NCBI GenBank assembly: GCA_033239125.1 | Contig: BSWB01000005.1 | Coordinates: 117,118,494-117,182,493 of the forward strand | Direction of reading: 5' to 3' | DNA length: 64,000 bases | From: Fagopyrum homotropicum | Taxonomy: Eukaryota > Streptophyta > Magnoliopsida > Caryophyllales > Polygonaceae | Shown: in pieces, positions 18,024-29,120 of the stretch | Layout of the letters: each line of letters starts with the position of its first letter | Position numbering within the stretch: position 1 is the stretch's first letter | Notes under the pieces: model-generated | The model's database searches: none | Told to the model about the DNA's origin: nothing | The model's input: only the letters and a program-made list of their open reading frames with translations | Translations under genes and position numbers: made by a program

Positions 18024-20888
18024 GCATTCATTATACAATAATTAAAAAAATATACCAACTATTGAAGCTAGTGTTGCCAATTAAGACAGCCTGACATTTG
18101 TTGGTTGTAGGACTTTATAGCTTGATTATGGAGAATTAGTTTTGAAAATCCAAGATTTTAACAGAGAATCTTTGTAAGGAAAACAACAAATCAAACATAA
18201 TTGTAATGGATTAACCCATGTGCTTTAAATTTGGAGCATTGAGTAGTTGAACTAATTTTTATATTTGGTGTGATTAGAAGGCACAAGCATGGCACAACAC
18301 ATGGCTTGATTCGCTAGAAAGACGGAAAGAAATGGGACAAATTGCACTATTTGGTAATGAAACAAAAAAACAACAACCACCTTCTTTTGGAATTCTGTTC
18401 TAGCACAAAAGATGCAAGTAAGTGGAAAAAAATGACTAATAAATGGTAGATTATCTACAATCCAATTCTTGATTTATGTTCAAGAGAGATTAAGGCTAAT
18501 TAAGACGTGTCTTACGGTTGGCTAGTCCAATCATTTGGTAGAATCATTGTTCAAGCTCCATCATCAAATGTTTAAAGGATGATAAGCCCAATAAGTCGGA
18601 ATCCGAGAGATCGCCGTATGTCCGAGCATTCATGCGTACTGAACCCGTCACATAAGTCAACGTGAATGAAGAGCTCAATGTGATCGGATAATGTAGTAGT
18701 GATCGAGATTTCGATTCGAAACTAAGTTAAAGTTTAGCATACGTGTGTTGTCTGGGGGGGTAACCCTTTCAAAATCAAAGGCATGAGCAAGGAGGTGCAA
18801 ATAATAATGGGGAGAGTTATGGTGCATTCTTGGTCGGAATATCAAATAGTCCCAATTTGACAATGAAGTGGCTCCTTGATTCATATCTAATTCGGTTTGT
18901 GCTTATTTTATCCCCTTGGATTTATGTTGTTTTTCATCAATGGTGTTATTTTCCATTTCCTATAAGTAAAAAAATTATCATTGGATTATTGTTAATTACT
19001 TTGGTCTTTTTTTTGTTTTGTATTTATTGCAAGCGCTTCTTCATTCTACTCAGTGGAGGTAACCTGTTCAAATTTTTGGAACTAACTTCGGCTTGGTTTC
19101 CTCGGTGCAGCTGAAACTCTCGTCTTATCATGTAAGCTGTTTTACTTTTTGGTCGTTGCTTGTGCCTTGTTCTTTTACGGCATTAAGATTTCCATTAAGC
19201 AGATGTTTTACAAGAATTAATGAATAAACTTGCTACACCTATTTGAGCGCCAATTTCCTTAAGGGCTGACACATGGAGAAGCTACACTAGGTTATCTTAG
19301 CATAATTGCTGATGAGAAGATGTTTTGGATCAGAAGAAGACTATCAAGATATTAGGAAGTTTATACAATTCCTAAATGTTTTCGATCCTTATAAGACAAA
19401 ATTAGATTAAAATACCCTTATGGCCTTATAGTTTTGGAAGTTCTGTGTGACCCTCTTTGATCAAAGCATGCTCCCTAAAAACATTCTCTGCATCTAATCA
19501 TGAACATTTTTTCTCTCTTTTTATGACAGTTTGTATCAAGGGTACATGGCATAGTACAATTTAGTACTCGTTCACTTCTTCTAGCAAGAAGCACAAGGTG
19601 GTTATAGATTTTTAACCACATGCAAGCTTTGTTTGAGTTAAACATTCTCATGTTGTTTTACGTCCTCATTTTGTGTACGTGTTATACGCTCATGAGGTGT
19701 AGAGGTATTAAGCTTACAATTCGGTGGCTTAACAAAAGTTATTTACATTAAATGCTTTTTGATACCCTTTTGCAAGAATCAAAGAAAATAGAACTTTATT
19801 ATACTTCTATTTGGCAAAGAGTTTGAAACTTCAATATATGCAGCAGTTGTCCAGTGAACTTCTCTATAAAAGCAGCCCCTAAACCAAGGTCCTTATGGCC
19901 TCTTCTAAGTCAGAAGGATTGTGTATACATGGTTGAAACTGTTTAAATGTGCCTTATCACCTAATTTTGCAAGGTATTTGGTCAAGATGCTTGCACCGAA
20001 AACTAACAATCATACCAATTTCTTCAATCTCCAAACATAACCATGGGAATGAGTTACGTAATCAATAAGTATTGTTTGTAGAAACAAATTGTTGATTCCT
20101 ATATAAACTTTTGAACATACTCAGTTAAGTGGTATATGAAACTCTAAGACTAAGCTGACATAAGTAGAAGAGTTGAGGAAACATTATCAATATTAAATTA
20201 GATGTTTATGCGGTGAAGGATAGATGAACCTATTGGCTTGTTCTCCCCTTGCTTATCTATCAATCATTTTGTCAAACACTTAATGTGCATCTCAAAATAC
20301 AAGCTTATATTTGAAATTTGAACGGTGTTCTACGCACCAAAACTTTTGATTATATTCAAACACACGTATAAACAATCAAATCTTAAATTGGATGAGACCA
20401 AAACTACAAAGCAAAGACAAAGGACAAAAGAAAGTAAGTTGTAAAATTGTAGGCTTAATGATAAATTTAGAATGATGACAATACCAACACGAAGGAGGGC
20501 AACAAAAATTGCGTCGGTTCCTTGGTCAAAGGAGGAAGGCAACCGAAATTGATCGTCGGCAGCGAGTTCAACTCAACGACTCATGTTGTGGTAGAACTCT
20601 GTTAAGGCTTACGTGGAACTAAAGGGTAGATCATCTGGAGTGGTCAAAGGGAGAAGACCGCATAGTTGGGCGTGAGGCGAGTGGTAAACAATTGAGGCGT
20701 GAAGAGCATGTTCGATGAAGCAGACAAGTAATGTGCCGTTGGAAGCGATAAAGAGAAGCGAGGTTAAACGCAAAAGAAGGTAGTAAAAAGCTTCACGGTA
20801 AAAAAAGAATGAAAAAGTATGGTACTATATCTCAACAAATCACTCTTTATTTACAAAAGCTAAAAAGAGAAAACAAGTAAAATTGGAC
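18024..20888. other. Intergenic, no gene recognised
   Basis: AT-rich unique-looking sequence with only short ORFs that lack recognisable motifs. A G run lies near 18755-18761. I see no LTR ends, terminal inverted repeats or RNA gene here. It may be old host intergenic DNA between truncated element A and the fructokinase remnant. Confidence 0.5.
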
Positions 20889-21113
20889 CTTTTCAATTAA
20901 AGCAGTTGAACCCCCTAGCATAGAAATCCCAACAACCACATTAGCAGGAACTCTTCCAAGAGCGTTTTTGAAAGAAGGCGCCCCAGCAAGTGAAACTCTA
21001 GAACTAGTGGGCACAAAGTCAATCAATATTTCTCCAAAACAAACCACCGGTGAATGAATATCCTTGGCTCTCCCATTAGGCAACACACCATTACCAGCAC
21101 GTAAATTATAAGC
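20889..21113 (-). pseudogene. FRK: Fructokinase first-exon remnant
   Basis: The minus strand encodes VVCFGEILIDFVPTSSRVSL followed by a degenerate APxFKxAxGxxPANVxVGISxLGG block. This is the N-terminal signature of plant PfkB-family fructokinases (phosphorylation of fructose). In functional enzymes the second block reads GGAPANVAVG; here it is altered (ALGRVPANVVVG), removing conserved glycines. The exon ends at a plausible GT splice donor (20888-20887). No ATG lies in frame before an upstream stop, and I found no further exons downstream on the minus strand. It is a broken single-exon fragment beside element C. Confidence 0.75.
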
Positions 21114-21727
21114 TTACAATTTGAGATCATACACAAAGGGAAACCGATAATTGTCACATGAATTCAATCTTTTATATTTTGTGCAAAGGGGGAGGTGACG
21201 GGGGGTGATGACATGAATTATGTGCTATCATATTCATGCATATTGCGAGTATTTCCCTTCAGTTTTGCGTACATTTGGCAAGAATCAATAACCTTTAAGC
21301 TTATATACATTTACCTTGCGAGAACAGAGGCCTACACGAATTCTTGTTGTAATTGCAGATAATTTGGTGGAGTTTGGAGCGGAAATGGATCAATAATGGA
21401 CTAAACAACATGGTGGATCACTGAGGAGCCCAAAAGATAAGGATAAGATACCATAAAGAAAGATAGAAGACGGAGCAAAAAGATAACATGCCTCAAAGAA
21501 GAAAAATCGGTCTATGAAGATAAAAATCGGCCGATTTTTATATATGTGCACCCGAGATTTTGCATAAAATCGTCTAAAGATAAAGTTTCAAAATCCTAGC
21601 TTTCTTCTATAAATAAGGGACATCTAGCAACACCTAAAGGACATCCAGAAACCCTACAACACAAGGCTTACACTCAGGAAGGAGAGGAGAAGCATCATCA
21701 ACAATAACCACCACTACAACAAAATTG

Positions 21728-21910
21728 ATTTTTTATAGCATTAAATAATAGCGTTTGTACTACAAATGCTATAAAATATATGACTTAGTTTATTAATAGC
21801 GTTTTTATATTACACAAACGCTATTAAATGAACAAGCGCCAAAATTTTATTCTCTTAGCGCTAATAAATGCTATTTGTTTCTATATGCCTATCAAAACGC
21901 TATCTTCTAC
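21728..21910. repeat. 5' subterminal repeats of the CACTA element
   Basis: Copies of ATAGCGTTT and its reverse complement occur in both orientations, with TAATAGCGTTTGTACTAC near 21747 and TAATAGCGTTTTTATATTAC near 21803. They face the larger array at the other end and probably serve as transposase binding sites. Confidence 0.75.
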
Positions 21911-24900
21911 TGAAAGGGGAAAAAACCCTACATTTTGTTCCCTTTGAACTCACGCTGATAGTCTAGCTCTCGTCTTCTTCTTCTTCTTCGTGAGAACAAG
22001 CAGCGACCTTCTAAGTTCCCTTTCAACTCGCATATTCTCCAGCTCCACCGCCGGCGCCGATCTTTTTCCATTTTCGACAACCGTAAGTGATTGTTGCCGA
22101 ACTCCTTTTCTAGGTTCGTTTGTTTTCTCAAAACTCCTTCAACTCCCTCTTTTTATGGTTTTCCTCTTCTAATGTTCGATAGAAATTATAAATCATGTCT
22201 GTATAAATTTTGGTTGCAAATCTAAGGAAAACTCCTTCATTTGTTTACCCACAACGGATCCTTGAGTTCCATCCTCTCACCCTTGAAGATCATAGAATGT
22301 TCCGCTTTCAGTTTAATTTTTTGTCACCATTGTTTACAGCTGCAGGCAAACAATCCGGCGAAGACTTTCAAGTTTGCTTCTTTTCTCTAGTGATTTCTAT
22401 TCCTTCTTTTTAATGTCATCAATTTTAGTTTAATTTGAGCCACTTAAGTGTAACCTTACAGACAACCCTATAAACTTGATTCAGCTCCACTCGTCATCCT
22501 CAACCTATTAGTTCCCACATAACTTTACAAGTTCCAGTTGAAATTTGGGTAAGCATCTGACTTGTTTTCAATTACAATTCACTCTTCAATAATAATTGAC
22601 TGTACAAGTTTAAGTTGATAAAAATCTAAAAAAGAGATCCCAAAATAGAGTCATAAGTTCATTTTAAGTTGACTCTATATTTAATAATAGCTTAATATCC
22701 ATATTCTGAAAAATGGAATATGGTTGATGCCTTGTTTTTACTCATTTGAATATTGACTTATTGTCTTCTTCATTATATTTATACTGAGAGGGTGAATTTG
22801 TAGTTTATCAACTATCACAATATGTAGGAATTATTGGAAAGTTTGTTAACCCAACTCATATTATTCTAGGAGGCAGTGTCGAACCTTCATTCATTTATAT
22901 CATTATTTGTAGAAAGCTAAACAATTCTTCACTTCTATATGTCAAATGACTTCATGCTAAATTTACAACATAACTCTAATTTCATGCATAGATATTCTAA
23001 ATTCTTGATACTCTGGAAGTTTGGTTCATAGAACTCTTTGCTTGAGTGCTAGTCATGGGTGAGGTTGGGTTCAGTTTTAGTTCCCATTCTCATTTTGGGG
23101 CATATGCTTGATATTCTTTTTGTAATTTCACAAGAATCATCACCCAATGTTAATGGCTTTACACTATTAATAGATTTTTGAACTTTATTGCATTTTCATT
23201 ATTTTCTTATGGCAGGTGCTATGATGATTTGTTTCCTCCGTATGAGTTACTTTATATGTGCACTCTCATATTATTGTTCGTGTTATGGGTGTGTTTCTCT
23301 GTATACTGCAACGAGTTATTGTGCATGTTCTTTTGCCTCTCCTTGTATGGTTGCCATGGAAAGTTTTTGGTTGATGACAAAGGTGCTATTATATTTTATC
23401 AAAAAAGGTGATGTTAGAGGTGTTGCGTTTTTTTATACTCCAGGCTTGTTTATGGTTATATCCTCTACTATTATTTCATTTATTTTTTGTGAAGACATTC
23501 CTCATTGTTAAAGGCATTAATCTGTTCAAAGCAATTTTTGTCCCAGATTCTTAGAGTTGCGTTGAGGAGACGACTATTGTACAACTTGGTAGATGACTGC
23601 ATCACAGCTTTGGCTGAGGGCTTAAGTTTACAATCATTTTCTTCAACTTTTTTGGGGGAATGGCAATTAAGTTTACAATCATAATTCCATAACAAGCGAG
23701 TGTTGTTATCTTATCTTGTTTTTTCTCATTTCTCTTTCAAGATCCTTTATTGCATTTTCATTATTTTCTTGGTGCAAGTTACTTATGTCTTTTTGGTATT
23801 GTTTTCAGTTTCGGTTCACTCTGCAATTTCTACATTGTACTTGATGCTTCTTCAAATTCTTCTAGTAAGATGATATATTTTACAATTTAAGTTTAGAAGT
23901 TGGAAATTTTAAATAGTTAGAATGCATCTTTAGATTTTGGTTATGATGATGGAAGAACAGTTTCAGGATTTGAGATTAGTCAATGATATTAGGTTTTAAC
24001 TTCTTGTTCTATAGGGACCTTTTTTTTTTTTTTTTTCTTTTTTCAGATTTGTCACTTGACCTTGGAACCTAAGAAGGTCCTTGCAAAGGTATTCCTATTT
24101 TTTTTAAGTTGAACTTGCAACTGCTGTTGTCATTTGGAATGACGTTGTGTAGGCATACAACTCTTTTACCTTTAGTTAATTTATAGAAAGTTGGAATGAT
24201 TTGAGATTTATAGTATTGTCGAGCTTAGTTTTTGATTTTTTCCTAAATATGATGTTTCTAGTTTTTTTTGTTGCATCTATTTAGGTGATAATGTCTCTAG
24301 TAATTTCTCCTTATATATGCTTGGACTTTCTCAAAAGAGAAAATGGTGTTCTTGAGAGCTAATTTGAACTATTTGCATAAAGAACCTTAAAATCACACGT
24401 TACATATTGATTTTGTGTGTTGAATGTTCTCTTGTCAGTTTTGATCATTCCCAAACTAAGATGTTCAAGTTTTATGTATTTTAATGAAGTAATTTCATTT
24501 TAATAATGCATGAACTATACCATTAGTTGCATTCAGTAGACCGCTTTTGATCAGGAGCATCCCTGTAAGAAAAAGGATGAGGGAAGCATAATACCAGATA
24601 TATGATGAAATGCTGTTTGTTAGAAATTGGACGAGGCTTATAGAGAGGATCAAAAAAGCTTCTTTTTGTTTAAACGAATTTGATTCAAATCCATCTGCTA
24701 ACTCTAAAAGTTTCTGTCATCCAGGACCAGGACACTTGATCCATATTAGGGAAGCATAATACCAGTTGACTTGTTGCTTGCACTCTTCGTAGAAAATCAA
24801 CTTAATTCTTTCCCATTTTGCAGTAGATAATCATATTTCCTAATAGTCATCAAGTGGTTTGTATGCCCAATTGCACAACTTCCTCCTACTTGCAAAACAA

Positions 24901-26363
24901 AAGTAACTCATTTGCTTGCTTGTGTTGCAGAGTCTGTTGCTTAACTTTTGTGAGCTATGCGCTGCCATTTTGAATACAACGATTTCGATTGGAATTCATG
25001 AAGAGCTTGTTGGCGTGCAGTGTGGTGATTATCCATCGAAGATAGTGATTTGAAGAGACAAAATTCAGTAACTATTTACGCGCGGGGCTTGAGTAGGCTT
25101 ATCAAGAGGTAAAATATTAGGATTTTTATATATTAGGGTCAAAATTTATTAAAGATCAAGGGACCAAGTCCTCTGTTTATTAATTTTGGATTCTTAGCAC
25201 ATCTAGTTGTTCCACTGCTTTTCGGAACTGAATCCGATCTGATCACAGAGAACTTGGAGTTTTTGGTTTGTGGCTTCATATCTTATAGGAGATATGGTGT
25301 AATGTAACATTATTATTCTGTTCCTAATTGTTTGAATAATATGATGCCTTAAAATTTGTGATTGTCTACTTCAATGCTAAGTCTCTCAACTTTCTGTACA
25401 TTATTTTGTTCTTTGTTGGTGCATCTTATTTTTTCTCGGTTCTTCACTCTGAATTTCCTATTCACTTTCAATTCCTACTTCTGATTTTGCCACTCACTAC
25501 TTTCAGTTTATACTTCTAAATTTGCACCCAGATAGTTACACAACATAGCATCCATTATATAGTTAGTAAATAATGATGTCCTAATTGATTCTGACTCTTA
25601 TTACACTTAATTTTGAATTTCCTATTCTAAATATCCTATTCACTATATTTTCTCTTTCAAGAATGAAACACTAGACTTTGACTCTTATTGCACTTAATTC
25701 TAAATTTCCTAGTCACTGCATTCACTTCCTATTTTTGAATTTCCTATTCACTGCATTTCCTACTCACTGCATACTTATCTCTTCTTTTTGTTTTTTCTAG
25801 TTCCTAATTCTGAATTTCCTATTCGCTTTCAATTTCCACTTCTGATTTTGTCACTCACTACTTTCAGTTTGTACTTCTAAGTTTTCTACTACCTACTACT
25901 TTCAATTTATTTCTTTCAATAGTTCTTATGTTACTATCTATAACTTTTATGTTACTATCTATAACTTTTGCAGACATAAACTGATAGGGTGGTGACTGAA
26001 TTGATTATTGATCTTGGAGTTTTAGATCAACAATAAGTCAAGGTCATTATTGAGGTAAAACTGACTTCATTTCGTTGTTAAAAGTTTGATGTGAATTTTG
26101 TATATAACTTGATTGTTTAATGTCTTATTTTCTTTGAAATGATCTCTTTGTTTGTCTTGAAATAGTTATTAGATCTGTTTTAGACGTCCTTGCCATTTGT
26201 ATTGCTTCTTTGTAATGATGATGGAAAAAGAGTGGGTGTGGCTTAGCAGATTAGATTGATCTTGCTCATTAATTAAATAACATAAAAGTTTGTTATGAAT
26301 TTTGTACGTGACTTGATTGTTTAATGTCTTGTTTTCTTTTTTTTGCTTCATTTTGTTCCTTTA

Positions 26364-26507
26364 GGTCCTAATGTTGTACGAGTTTGGGTTGACATACCTA
26401 AGATTCCTGATGCAACACTTTGGAGGGCAACATCTGAGCTAGAGTGCATTGAAGATGTTGTTGGTACAACAATTGCATGGCCATTAGACAAAGTTGTTAT
26501 AATATGA
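26364..26507 (+). CDS. Possible terminal exon of a CACTA-carried gene
   Basis: After a TTCCTTTAG acceptor the frame reads GPNVVRVWVDIPKIPDATLW and ends near a GTTIAWPLDKV block before TGA at 26505. The last block resembles the end of a domain (DUF8039-like, from memory) found in plant proteins that travel with CACTA elements. It is open and well conserved for its length, while the rest of the interior shows no clear exons. I cannot connect it to upstream exons, so the gene may be broken. Confidence 0.4.
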   Translation, partial: GPNVVRVWVDIPKIPDATLWRATSELECIEDVVGTTIAWPLDKVVII

Positions 26508-26639
26508 AATGACATTCATTTTAGATTAGTATTGTCAAACTATGTACTCTTGGTAACCAATTATTTTAAACAACTCATGTTTTGTATCATTTTGAATCTT
26601 AGAATTGAAACAATGTGGTTTTGTCTTATGTCGTTATTG

Positions 26640-27110
26640 AGTTTCTATACCATTTATAAAAAAACCGCTATTGTTAGGTTTTATAGCGTATATCAAAAAC
26701 GCTATTATTGGATTCTATAGCGTTTATAAAACACTATAAATGAAATTATTTCCATAGCATTTGAGGAAACGCTATTAATAAGTTCACTTTTCCATAGCGT
26801 TTCATCAAACGCAATAATAGGTCAATTTTTTCATAGCGTTTGCACAAATGCTATAATAGGTCTAAGTTTTCACAGCGTTTATCAAACGCTATAATAAGTT
26901 CACTTTTTCATAGCGTTTGCACAAACGCTATTATTGGTGACTTTTCCATAGCGTTTGCAGAAACGCTATAATATGTCCACTTTTTCATAGCGTTTGCAGA
27001 AACGCTATGAAAAGTTGTGACCCTATTATAGCGGGCTCTGTCATAGCGTTTATAAAAACGCTATTAATGTATATCATAGCGTTTTTCAAACGCTATGAAT
27101 ACTTCTAAAT
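26640..27110. repeat. 3' subterminal inverted repeats of the CACTA element
   Basis: More than ten units of TTCATAGCGTTTGCACAAAC-type sequence. Each is itself near palindromic (ATAGCGTTTG...CAAACGCTAT) and they are spaced about 35-45 bp apart with TTAGGTC/GTTCACTTTT-like filler. Confidence 0.85.
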
Positions 27111-27970
27111 GTTGTAGTGCACATTCAAGATTGAAGATAGAATAGTGAAGTTTCTTTGAGATATACTTTAGTTTTTAGATTCTTTTGCTTTCAAAACACA
27201 AGATCAGATATTTTACTATTGCTTTCATTCAGTTTTTGGATATTGAAGACGCCTTACTAAGTATTTCTTGCTTTTATTTTAGTTTTATTGGTTTCTTGGT
27301 TTTCTTTATTTTATATTTCATTCTTGATTTGATAATGTGTGTTATTGGCTAAAACCCTTGCGATTCTAGGATGATTGATTGAAGGTTATGGTTTAGATGA
27401 TGAAAGACTGAGCCTTCACGTTTAGATTAGACCCCGAGAGCTGGATCTACCTTCACAGAAGAGAAAAATTGGTATGTACGTTCTTGGTGAAAAATCTACC
27501 GATTTTTATTCAAGAACTGCCCAAGTTTCTTCTGTCGTGCCTTTGATGTTATATCCTTGAGCCTAGGTTAACGATTGCCTAAAGCCTAGCCTTGTTGAAC
27601 CTTTCAAGCCTACATCCAAGCTTTGGAAGAGACTTACACGGTGATTGCCTTTCTTGGTTGCCAAAGATGATGAGTTCTAGATAATAGAGGACTCAACACC
27701 CTTGATTATAGGTTTGAGTGTGTCTCCTCCTTACCTTTGTGAGTTAACTTGAGACTTACCCAATGATGGTTAGTTCTAATCCCACCTTAGGAAAACCTTT
27801 CCTTAGAAATCCCAGCTCTGTCCATAGATCTTTAGAAGTTTTGAATCGAAAACCACAATTGGATATCTTGATCTCTAAAATATGCTCTTTCCCAATATTT
27901 ACATACAATCTCTAAAATCTGCTCTGTCCATAGATCTTCATATACACACGTTTTGGAGCGAACAAGTTTT

Positions 27971-27987
27971 TGGCGTCGTTGCTGGGA
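27971..27987 (+). other. Primer binding site of element C (mutated)
   Basis: TGGCGTCGTTGCTGGGA. Compared with the Athila site it has two C-to-T changes and one G missing. It lies six bases after the LTR end. Confidence 0.8.
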
Positions 27988-28099
27988 CTTGGTCTAGACC
28001 AAGTGGTAAGCCGGTTGTCTAGTTAACTTTTGCTTTTTCTATTAATCTTTTTGCTTTGATTAGTTGTGCTTGCAGGAATTCCCTTTTCCTTTTAGGTTT

Positions 28100-28740
28100 A
28101 TGTGAAGAACTTGCACCGATAAAGAACTCGATCCTAAACCAGAAAGGTTAAGAGAAGCTAGTAGAAAGAGGATGACTGATAGAGACCTTCAAGCCGAGTT
28201 GGAAGAAGCCTTGGAACAAATAAGGCTTGCGAATCAACGAGCACATGAGATAGAAGAAAGAGCGCGTGAGAGAGAGGAAAGAGCACGTGAGAGAGGATGC
28301 ACTTCAAGCAAGAGTGTACGAGATGCACGATGATATAAGGAACGTCCTCCTTGAAAGAGGAGGACACATCGGCGTTGAGATACCTCCACAAAATCCACCT
28401 CCAATCACACCTCGTCCTCAACCACCAGCTGCCATACCTTACCCTCCGGTGAGGAATGCTAGAATTAATCCAATTGTGGGAGAACCACAAACCCTTATAC
28501 AAAGAATGACCCCAACGCAACGTACACGCCGTATCGGAGTAGATTTCGGAAATCCAGCCGATCATGATTATGAGTTCCACACTAAAGTTACTTCTATGAT
28601 CCGCTAATGTCAGTTTGGAGGATCCAAAGAGGATTCCCCACACTTACATTTACAAAATTATGTGATACTTATAAAAGCATTGAGACCCCCTAGATTGGAA
28701 TTCAACAATCATAAATCGAGAGGCTTGACTCTCGCTTAGT
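28100..28740 (+). pseudogene. Athila gag of element C, truncated
   Basis: The initiation site is preserved (ATG at 28100) but the next codon is TGA where B has CGA, a CpG deamination. Later blocks include RDLQAELEEALEQIRLANQR, GEPQTLIQRMTPTQRTRR and NPADHDYEF, matching B gag residues about 30-190. There is a frameshift near 28290 and a TAA near 28605. Homology ends soon after LQNYVILIKALRPPRLE at about 28740, 330 bp before the MBD gene. Confidence 0.83.
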
Positions 28741-29072
28741 TTCAGTCTTCCAAAAGAAAGAGTAAACACATGAAAGGAGGTAAGACACCACAAAAAAAAA
28801 TCGTAAGAAATCTAGATATATTGAGTATCAGGTGGCGGTGCAATGTGAAGCAGATATGGCACATGTTAAAAATTGTTGAGAAGGGTAAAAACGGAAATTA
28901 GCTATCATAACCAAACTCCCTAGGTAGTAAGGGTATATATATATATATACCTGATATCCGCTGGGTCCATTATCTTCATCACCCCAGCAAACCCAACTTT
29001 GACTCACCACTCTAGAGGGCGCCTTTTCCATTCTAAAAGCTCTCTCTCTGTCTGCGTGCGTTAGTATTTTGT

Positions 29073-29120
29073 ATGAGCGAAGGTCGGCAATGGAAAATCT
29101 CCCACCTGACCCGCTCCTAA
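29073..29120 (+). promoter_or_regulatory. Upstream ORF overlapping the MBD start codon
   Basis: The first ATG (29073) opens a 15-codon frame ending at 29120, out of frame with and overlapping the MBD ATG at 29090. Its context is weak (T at -3, A at +4) while the main ATG has G at -3 and G at +4, so leaky scanning is expected. It may damp translation (inference). Confidence 0.5.

Larger units (their letters stand above)
21712..27119. mobile_element. CACTA (En/Spm-type) DNA transposon, 5.4 kb, probably non-autonomous
   Basis: Begins CACTACAACAAAATTG and ends CTAAATGTTGTAGTG, giving CACTACAACA terminal inverted repeats. It is flanked by a 3-bp duplication, CAC (21709-21711 and 27120-27122). Both ends carry many subterminal copies of ATAGCGTTT/AAACGCTAT, typical of CACTA transposase binding regions. 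The interior is AT-rich with no long ORF. Possible splice donors (GTAAGT near 22082) and a short terminal exon at 26364-26507 suggest the decayed skeleton of a transposon gene. It sits inside the LTR of element C and is younger than C. Confidence 0.88.
21206..27964 (+). mobile_element. LTR of Athila-like element C, interrupted by a CACTA transposon
   Basis: Starts TGATGACATGAATTATG and ends GGAGCGAACA, followed by a primer site and a gag remnant, so this is a 5' LTR. Without the CACTA element and one CAC copy it is about 1.35 kb. TATA-like CTATAAATAAG lies near 21608-21618. Motifs AAAATCGGCCGATTTT and relatives lie at 21502-21573 and 27461-27509. Two degenerate GAGACTTACCCGGTAA copies lie near 27627 and 27748. 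No 3' LTR is present. Confidence 0.82.

Noticed and set aside
23178..23511. Two hydrophobic ORFs inside the CACTA element
   Set aside because: Phe/Cys/Tyr-rich frames typical of T-rich intronic DNA; no start context or homology seen.
28158..28643. Minus-strand 161-codon ORF
   Set aside because: Antisense shadow of the element C gag remnant.
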